Part shown: in pieces, positions 54,876-64,000 of the stretch
How positions within the stretch are numbered: position 1 is the stretch's first letter
How the letters are laid out: the number at the start of each line of letters is the position of its first letter
Assembly (NCBI GenBank): GCA_964057225.1
Contig: OZ059894.1
Location: forward strand, 8,380,131-8,444,130
Reading direction: 5' to 3'
Source of the DNA: Auanema rhodensis
Taxonomy: Eukaryota > Nematoda > Chromadorea > Rhabditida > Rhabditidae
DNA: 64,000 nucleotides
The notes under the pieces: model-generated
The model's database searches: none
What the model saw: only the letters and a program-made list of their open reading frames with translations
What the model was told of the DNA's origin: nothing
Position numbers and translations under genes: made by a program

Positions 54876-54894
54876 GGTTTACTTTTGAGGAGCC

Positions 54895-57044
54895 ATGTCT
54901 GGAAGTTGGAACCTCAACGCACCTACGTTTGTACCTAATGTAAACGCTCGTCCGTTTGTTCCAGGACAAGTATATACTCCACCTGCTGAACAACCAAGTA
55001 AGCGGAATATTTTTAAAGAAACGATCACACGACTTTTCAGGCTGGGATGCCGAACCTGAACCTACCCCTGTTGATCAAGTTCCTGAGGCTGCACCAGCTG
55101 TAGAAGCTGTTACTAAAACTCTTACAGAAGCTAAAATTGCTGAGGTTTTATAGATATATGAATCGTTCAATATTGTCTAGTTTTTCAGCCTACCCCAGTA
55201 AAAGATGATAGCCCAGATATTGTTATTCCTGAAAAGAAGGTCAACAGAGCCAAACTTCCAGATGCTAATAGAAAAGAGCATGTTAACATGGTTTTCATTG
55301 GCCACGTAGATGCTGGAAAATCAACTATTGGAGGTACAAATATCTTCCTAACTTTATATTTTTGCTATTTTAGGACAATTGATGTATCTTACTGGTATGG
55401 TTGATAAGAGAACTTTAGAGAAGTATGAAAAGGAAGCGAAGGATAAAGGTCGTGAGAGTTGGTTAGTTTTAATGAATATTACATCTTACATATTAATTTT
55501 TAATCAAGGTATCTCTCTTGGTGCATGGATACCAATGATGAGGAAAGAGAAAAGGGTAAAACTGTTGAATGTGGCAGAGCTTACTTCGAAACTGAGAAGA
55601 AACATTTCACTATTCTTGATGCTCCTGGTCACAAGAGTTTTGTTCCCAACATGATCAGTGGAGCCAATCAAGCTGATGTTGCTGTTTTGGTAAAAACATA
55701 AAATGCTTCTCTCGAATAGATAAATAATTTCAGGTTATATCTGCTCGTAAGGGAGAATTTGAAACCGGATTTGACCGTGGAGGTCAAACTCGTGAGCACG
55801 CTATGCTTGTAAAAACTGCTGGTGTTAAGCATTTAATTATTCTTGTAAATAAGATGGATGACCCAACTGTTAAGTGGGATATTGAACGGTTTGTATAATT
55901 CGTAAACAACAGCAGAAAACGATATTTAGGTTTAACGAAATTGAGGGCAAATTAAGTCCTTTCCTTCGTACTCGAGGATTTGGCAAAAGTGATATTACTT
56001 ATATTCCTATTTCTGGATTGACTGGTGCTTTCATCAAGGATAGACCAGAAGGAGCAGAAGGATCTTGGTACACGTATGTCTTTTTTTCTTAATGAAAAAT
56101 TTACCTTATTTTATATTTTAGAGGACCATGTTTCCTTGAGTACTTAGACGAACATTTAACGTCTATGACCCGTGATTTTTCTGGAGCTGTAAGATGCACT
56201 GTCGTTGATAAATATTCTGTAACACCAATATTTTTATTTTTGTCTCATTAGTTTAATTTAGGATATGGGTACCCTTGTCATAGGAAAGATGGAATCCGGT
56301 GTTGTTGAGAAAGGCATGACTCTCACATTGATGCCTAACAAGGTATGTGACTCCAATGTTCTTTCCGTCAGTGAATATTTTAGACTTCTGTACAAGTTTT
56401 GCAAATCTGGAGTGATGATGTAGAAACTGATGTTGTTGCTGCTGGAGATAACATCAAGTTTAAGCTGAAGGGTTTGTAGTGGAACAGCCAGTGTCACTCT
56501 TTTTATATGCATTATAATTCTAGGTGTTGAAGAAGCTGAAATCCAGTCCGGTTTCATTCTCTGTTCTCATGATTCCATATGTAAAGTTGGAAGAATTTTT
56601 GATGCTGAAGTATGCCAGTTTTGCAAATTCTTCAAAGTATTACACATTTTTAGGTTGTTATTCTTGATTATAAGTCCATTATTGCTTCTGGTTATTCATG
56701 TGTCTTACATATCCAAGCAGCCGTTGAAGAAGTTTCTGTTAAGGTAATTGATATAAAGGAAATACAACTTTAATTTAAATTTATTTTTCAGCTTGTTATT
56801 TGTACCATTGATAAGAAAACTGGAGAAAAGAAGAAGTCAAGATTTGTTAAGCAAAATGAGAAATGCATCATGAGGTTGGAAAGCCCTGAACCTTTCTGTC
56901 TTGAGCCATTCAAGGTAATTTGCAAAAGTTTAATAGATTAGTTGATATGAATGCTTATAGGAGTTTCCACAACTTGGAAGATTCACTCTTCGTGATGAAG
57001 GAAAGACCATTGCTATTGGAAAAGTGCTCAAGGTTGTTGAATAA
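54895..57044 (+). CDS. erfa-3: Peptide chain release factor eRF3 (GSPT), GTP-binding subunit
   Basis: Works with eRF1 to end translation: a GTPase that drives peptide release at stop codons in the cytosol. Fourteen in-frame exons, all with short introns, encode 522 residues. The N-terminal extension (about 100 residues) is short and Pro/Glu-rich and opens with [18 protein letters not shown], matching the PAM2-like PABP-binding segment of eRF3. The G domain shows G1 GHVDAGKS (107-114), DAPGH (184-188) and NKMD (246-249), with the eRF3-typical [14 protein letters not shown] switch region. Two beta-barrel domains follow ([16 protein letters not shown] onward), ending in the conserved [18 protein letters not shown]. 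No insertions or broken motifs. The eRF3-specific N terminus and switch sequence exclude EF-1-alpha and Hbs1. Confidence 0.96.
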
Positions 57045-57367
57045 TTTTATCATATGATATCGCAACTGAAATGAGGATTCTGTTGTTTTTTATAGTTTTT
57101 GTTACTTTTATGGTGTTTTTTCCATACATAATAAACATGAATTCCATATATGAACCATGTGTTTTCCATCGTAATAGTTTGCTCTCTACAGCTACTATTC
57201 GAAATAACGGAACGGAATATAGGATTTTTTGTTTTTAATAGTCACTTACATTAAGTAAAATTTTTTCTGTTGTTCTACTGTTTCTTGAATACATTAGGGT
57301 TTTTGGCCAGCAAAGTATCTTACTTCGTGAAATTATGATCACGATATTAATTGATATTAGAACAGGT

Positions 57368-57655
57368 ATGAGTCAACGTCAGAGGGTTATTGATTTATAC
57401 AAAACTTTATATCATATGGGGAAAGAATATCCAAAAGGAGCTGAATGGTTTCATAGCCGATTGAAGAAAGCTTTCCTCAAGAATAAGGTTTTTGTTTGAA
57501 TGATTTTTTTCTAAGCTTTTGTGCAGGATGTATCAGATCACAATGAAGTTGATAAGCTTTTGAATCATGGTAATTTCGTCGTGAAGGAAATTGAAGCGTT
57601 ATACAAGTTGAAAAAGTACAGAACAATGAAGGACCGATATTATTCAGATTCATAA
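57368..57655 (+). CDS. etfrf1: ETFRF1 / LYRM5, mitochondrial LYR-motif protein, 82 aa
   Basis: Known family role: binds and deflavinates electron-transferring flavoprotein in the mitochondrial matrix, together with acyl carrier protein. Two exons, 57368-57487 and 57527-57655, give 82 residues. The LYR-type motif appears as LYK near the start (VIDLYKTLYHMGKEYPKGAE), followed by FLKNKDV across the intron and the family hallmark ALYKLKKYRTMKDRYYSD at the end. Length matches the family (about 85-90). An in-frame ATG lies 30 bp upstream, but the chosen start aligns with the family. A TTAG acceptor lies upstream without a donor. It sits 323 bp after eRF3 on the same strand, so the pair may be co-transcribed. 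Confidence 0.92.
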
Positions 57656-58132
57656 TTTTTTTTTGTATTATATGCACTTTATGAAAAAGATTCGACGGGC
57701 GTGAAGAATGTTTGACGTTAGTTATTAGTTAGTTGAAATGATGTAAATCAGAATGCAACCGCTCGTCACGCCACGCCGTATGAAAGTGAATTGAGAGTTT
57801 TCCATTTAGCAACACCTGGCTTATTTGCATATGTTGTCCATAATGACGGTATGCAAATAGTAGCAGATTGCTTAAATATGTATATGTATTAAATCTTTGT
57901 ATTTTCATTTATATAGTTCATACTGTTATAACTTGATATTTTAATTAGTAATTTTCACAAGTTTTTTACGGTTTTGTGATAAAATAATGTGTAATTTGTA
58001 TAAATTAAAGTTCATCCTCATCACATATATACAGCTATGTAGAATAACGTGTTACTTAAATAGCCGGCAAGTAGCTTCTGTTATTGTTGCTAGCATGAAT
58101 TGATTGTTGTTTGCTTCCAACATGATTTCCAT
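57656..58132. other. Intergenic, convergent 3' ends of ETFRF1 and the CDKL kinase
   Basis: AT-rich. The right end (about 58050-58130) could encode, on the minus strand, extra kinase tail sequence in another frame; see the kinase entry. Confidence 0.5.
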
Positions 58133-59610
<1,478 letters not shown>

Positions 59611-60012
59611 TCATTTATACTTGTATGGTCTGGAGATTGTTGATAAAAGCATTCAAAGAAGAAGGTATAGTTATAGTTTTTTTTATAATATTCTTTTTGT
59701 ATAATATTTGTAGAATAAGGAGTAGTGAACTCTCTTTATAATAAGTAGGGAAACAAAAATAGGTTAAATTGAAGAAAACGCGAGGAAATCATGAATATGA
59801 TTGAGTAAACTTCCTGAACATATTGATTAAAAGATTTTGGAAATTGTAAAACTCATAAAGTTAAGCATAGTAATTCAATACTTGACTAATCCACACGTAA
59901 AGGAGAAACACGAATTTAAGATAGAATTGGAGAGTTTAAGAAAAAAACGAAAGAGGAGGGGAACTCGAGAGAGATAGTCTGATTGGAAGGAATGTTAGGC
60001 AGGCTATGAAAC

Positions 60013-60026
60013 GTTGTCATGGAGAT
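60013..60026 (-). promoter_or_regulatory. X-box-like (RFX/DAF-19) site
   Basis: In the direction of the kinase gene the 14-mer reads ATCTCCATGACAAC. It fits the nematode X-box consensus RTHNYYWTRRNRAC at every position and lies 457 bp before the kinase ATG. RFX factors use this site to switch on cilium genes, and CDKL kinases are ciliary. Binding is inferred, not shown. Confidence 0.5.
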
Positions 60027-61515
60027 GAATAACAGCCGAACAGGAGACCAACAACATTATACTGATTTGTGCCTATCATTCCCTTTTTATCTATTCTCCA
60101 AATTTTTTTATCTTCAAAAATATATACTTTTATACAATTTTGTGCTCAGTAATGATCTGACTGCTCAAAATATTGTGAATGGGCTCAAACTTCACAGATG
60201 CTAAAATTAATTTTGCAGCTACATTAGGATATCTTATAAGCACATTTCAAAATAAAAACTTATTCGGCAGTTTCGAATCAACTGCCTCATATGGCATAAG
60301 CAGCATATCATATTCATCACATGTTTTCAGCATTTAAGTATATGTATTAATATATTAAATATTATGAATACTGTATTAAAATAATAGAATTAAAAAAGAA
60401 ATTTCAAATTGTTTCTAGTATTGAAAATATGATTTGTATAATTAAGAAAGAATGCTGAGATGAAAATTAAAATTAAAATTAATATTCTTAATCTGTGATA
60501 TAATACATAATATGCATTTAATCTTTTGTTCATAGCTAGTAATAGTTCATGCGGAACACTTCGTCATCAGTAATACAGCTCAATTGGATATTATGTGATA
60601 TATCTACGCATGTTGTGTATGTATATGTAATAACTAGACTTATTTCATATTATTTTTCTTTTTTTTCTATTATATTTTTGTGATTGTGCTGTATTTCGTG
60701 GTAAGAAACCATATAATTATCGGTGAGTCGTCTGATTCTGCCTTTTTGCTTTGCTTTTTTTTTCAAAAAAAAAAAGAAAAAAAACTTTGCTGGTGGCAAC
60801 CTTAAGTATGAATCGTCCTAGATGGAAGCCCATTTGAACGACAGACTTAAACGTTTCCGGTGTTGACGGTGCAAGGCACGACCAAACACCAGAAATTGTC
60901 TTAGAATATCGTCAAGAATTCAGAAAAATAAAATCAAGTTTCAGAAAGTCAGTTATCGGTCCAGTAGCACTTTTTGTCATAATAATATGAAATAAGTGTG
61001 AAAGATAACGCTGAGAAAGAAGATATTGTTACTATATTGATATTCATGTTCATGTTTATATTCATATAAATACATGTATTAAGATATATCAATCATACTT
61101 TAGCTATTTTTGTGGCTTTCAACTGAAGTTTTAAAAATTCTACAGCGTATTCTCTTCATGATACCTAGTTTGGCGAACTAACATTGTGTTTTGAAACATG
61201 AAACAATCTGATGTTTTGGGATTCATATACATAAAAACATGCATATCTATATGTTCTAAAGACAGGAAACGTTTTGAATAGAACAAAAAAGTTATGTTCT
61301 ACATTTTTTTCCAAAGGAATGACGTGAAAGTTGCATCATTATGTCGGAACCACTTCCTGCTCATAGAGCAAGTCTGTGCGAAGAAAGCTTTCAATAATTT
61401 TTTTTCATTTAATGCTTAACCTTCCCTTCCTTACTTTTAAAACTTAAAACTAGAAATAGAAATAGATGGGAGAGTGCTACGGCCTTTTCCTCTTATACCG
61501 CCGTAACATATAAGC

Positions 61516-61529
61516 GTTGCCATGGAAAG
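61516..61529 (-). promoter_or_regulatory. Second X-box-like site, one mismatch
   Basis: CTTTCCATGGCAAC on the minus strand fits the same consensus except the first base. It is about 2 kb before the kinase and lies inside a possible short frame, so it may be chance. Confidence 0.25.
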
Positions 61530-61906
61530 TCGACATCAATTGACACTGCATGTTCTAGAAGGGCGTGAGAGATAGTTCGACAACGAAGACCATATGGAGA
61601 CATAGATGTAAATAGATAGATCAAGAGAGAGAGGGACAGAAAGGATAGAAGAGGGTTGCTGAGAGAGTATTTTTTCTTAAAATGAATCCGGTGAAGGAAA
61701 GTCAAAAGTAGTACGTTTTGTAAAAAATAACGGAACTGAATAAGTGGATTATTCTTGTAAACATATTTTTGCAAAGTTTTGTGTAAAAAATTTGAAAATG
61801 AAACTGAATATTTTTGAAAGTAAAATTAAGTTAGTTCACGGCTTTGTGAAACTTAAGAACATTTTTAATGTCATGATAGATTAAAGAAATACAACGTTAG
61901 ACATAC

Positions 61907-63684
61907 CCTCTGGAACCGAAGAAGAGATTATTCTCCATAGCGGCCATGGCATCAATAGGATGATTCAAAGATAACATGGACTGTCTGAAACAATTTATTA
62001 TTTTTATTATTATAGTTAAAAAAATATTTATTCTAGATATTGGGTCAAAATAACTCAGTTACTAAATATATAGAATCCCTGAAAGAAAAGCAGATGATGA
62101 CAAGATTTAGCTACGGATTGTACTACACAAAATAAAAATTTAAACTAATAAACAACTCATTCAAAAACTAGAAATTTCTTTTTCGCCAGCACTATGTATT
62201 CAGAATTCGTCTGTGAAGCTAATAGTGTCATCAACGTTAGCTTATTTACTATGAACATATATTAATAGCTCCTAGGAGAAAGAGACTAAACTCATATTTC
62301 ATTTCATTCTTGGATATCTAATGTTTTTTTTTTTCACTAAAGGATATATTGAATATAAAAAATATATAGAAAAAAGAATACAGCTTAGATCTTACTTTTT
62401 ACATAATTCGCCGATACTTGAATCTTTGGAACAATCTGATAAATTCTTTAACGATATTGAAGATGACGATGTGGTAGGCTCAGTGAGCGTAGGAGATCCC
62501 TTGGGTGGAGAAGCATCAAGATTAAGCAAAATGTCGTTGAGCATACTATTGGATGAGGAAATAGATTTTGATGGCTTGTGTGAACGTCTTCTTGAAAAAT
62601 TCTTCTGTCTTCCTCTGATTTGATTATGTAGTTGATGTGGAAAAGTTTTGGCGTTGTTATTCTTATCTCGAACAGAATTCGTGCAGGATGATGATGATGT
62701 TGTAGGAGGTGTTAGTTGAGATAGAGAGGAATTCCCCAAGTTAAGGCTAGTAGAAAGCAGGCTTGACGAGCTGGGTGATATCTTTGACGTTCGGTTTTCA
62801 AGGTAAGTTTTCTTAGGCGAAGGTTGTTTTGGCAATGACGTTGCCTTGCAGGATAGATCTGAGTCGGACAGACCGGAAGACGAAAGAGTGCTGAGGATCG
62901 ACAACTGCTGAACGACTTCGCTCGATTGGTCTCGAATCCAGGAAGAAAACATTAGAGCACGGTCATTGGATGGAAAATCATCTGGAATTTCAGTTTGAAA
63001 TGTAACTTATCCACAAAAAATTAAAAACGTTTACTAAAATGTTGAATTAATTCGAAGATTTCCAATAAAGAAAATAATGCAAATTTAGAACAAGAAATGC
63101 TGTTAGGTTGGAGTAGATAAGTTCAGTTCAGAAATTAAACAAAACGAAAAATGTATTTTATACATAGAATTAGCTACAAATTTAAAATAAGAAATATCAA
63201 ATACAAAATGAAAATTTGACTAAATATACCGATGAGATGGTATAAATTCCTAGTTCAAGCTAGATGATCCGATCAGGTAGCAAAATCAGAGAATTATAGG
63301 AGATTTCTTCATAAAGCTAATGGATAGATAAGATGTGGTTGGTGCATGTTGACACAGCTCATCTGGCCGTGTGATGATAATGAGAATTGATTTATAATCT
63401 TTACGTATTTCTAATATTTGAAACAGAATAGAATAACAATTTTTAATTTCTGTGCTAATTTCTGAACAGGTAAAAGATAATATACACAATAGATAAGGCT
63501 GATTAAGAGAGACAGATTTGGAAATATAAATTAGTTCTAAGATTTGCTGCGGTTCCCACATAGACAACAAGCTCTCTCGACCGTTGGCTTAAAAGCTTGG
63601 GCACCTTTAGAAAGCCGGGGCACCTCTCGTCATCGTCCACCAACGTCGTGTTGAGATGTCATAATTGCCCTCCGGGTGGGCCAT
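61907..63684 (-). CDS. Serine-rich protein of unknown function, 5' part
   Basis: Three exons, 63624-63684, 62396-62981 and 61907-61984, join in frame for 241 codons. The third ends at a GTATGT donor in mid-codon, so the gene continues to the left, but the next exon was not found. The N terminus is compact and probably folded (STRRWWTMTRDDFPSNDRA, SSWIRDQSSEVVQQLSIL). After that the chain is mostly Ser/Thr/Pro/Asn low complexity with a basic patch RGRQKNFSRRRSHKPSKS, a possible 14-3-3 or kinase site. The third exon reads LNHPIDAMAAMENNLFFG. The first exon is fixed by phase and by its less AT-rich surroundings, but its GTGCCC donor is weak. No family assigned; a regulatory or RNA-binding adaptor would fit the composition. 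Confidence 0.62.
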
Positions 63685-64000
63685 ATCTTAGACACTGCAA
63701 CAGAGAGAAAATGAAAAAGATGGAAAGAAAGATAGAGAGAGGTACAGAGAGATATAAATGAATAAATGAACAGAAAGAGAGAGGAAGAGATAGAAAGAAA
63801 AGAAGATTAGAAAAAGAAAGATTTAGATAAAATTCGAAAGAGAGAGTTTGTACATAGATGAGCTAACCAGTATGAATACGAGGTGCCTTTCATATATTCT
63901 CTCACTCTCTCAATGTAAAAGTTAAAACTAGATGGATGTAACAGATTTATTAAAGTGATAAGTAAATATGACGTCATGAACCTCAAATAGTTTAGTTCCT
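63685..64000. other. Probable promoter-side region of the serine-rich gene
   Basis: Begins with a short mixed segment and turns into a long purine-rich GAGAGA/AAAGA tract (63700-63850). No gene seen before the window ends. Confidence 0.45.

Noticed and set aside
62321..62623. 100-codon plus-strand frame
   Set aside because: Antisense to the serine-rich exon, whose frame and splice phases are consistent on the minus strand.

Overview
The window looks like part of a nematode chromosome. It is AT-rich, genes are split by many short introns (about 45-60 bp, acceptors ending TTTCAG), several genes begin just after a lone 3' splice acceptor as expected for spliced-leader trans-splicing, and one protein carries ShKT domains typical of nematode secreted proteins. 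The species cannot be named from the sequence.

Layout. (1) 1-3448 and 15524-26871 form one tandem array of 259- or 271-bp units. Every unit carries a complete 72-nt tRNA-Asn(GUU) gene on the minus strand. I count 56 copies plus a decayed fragment at the right edge; the array runs off the left end of the window. (2) The array is interrupted by a young, complete 12,075-bp LTR retroelement (3449-15523). It has two identical 345-bp LTRs, a 4-bp target duplication, and one 2914-codon minus-strand reading frame ordered gag - membrane glycoprotein - protease - reverse transcriptase - RNase H - integrase. (3) 27-34 kb holds a small coiled-coil gene with intermediate-filament-like end motifs and one unknown small gene. 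(4) 38.1-40.7 kb is a UDP-glycosyltransferase lacking a recognisable first exon. (5) 41.2-42.8 kb is a small single-pass membrane protein with a PPxY motif. (6) 43-49.3 kb is mostly empty AT-rich DNA. (7) 49.4-57.7 kb is gene-dense: a Vms1/ANKZF1-like protein, a two-domain ShKT secreted protein, two unknown secreted proteins, the release factor eRF3 and the LYR protein ETFRF1. (8) 58.1-59.6 kb is a CDKL-family kinase with an X-box-like site upstream. (9) 61.9-63.7 kb is the 5' part of a serine-rich protein of unknown function.

The strongest candidates for something new are the tRNA-Asn satellite and the retroelement with a glycoprotein-like segment between gag and pol. Two quality checks support the models: removing the element plus one copy of its 4-bp duplication restores exactly a 271-bp array spacing, and the exon models listed below stay in frame across all their introns. 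Exons were placed by eye from splice signals, reading frame and family resemblance; no database search was possible.
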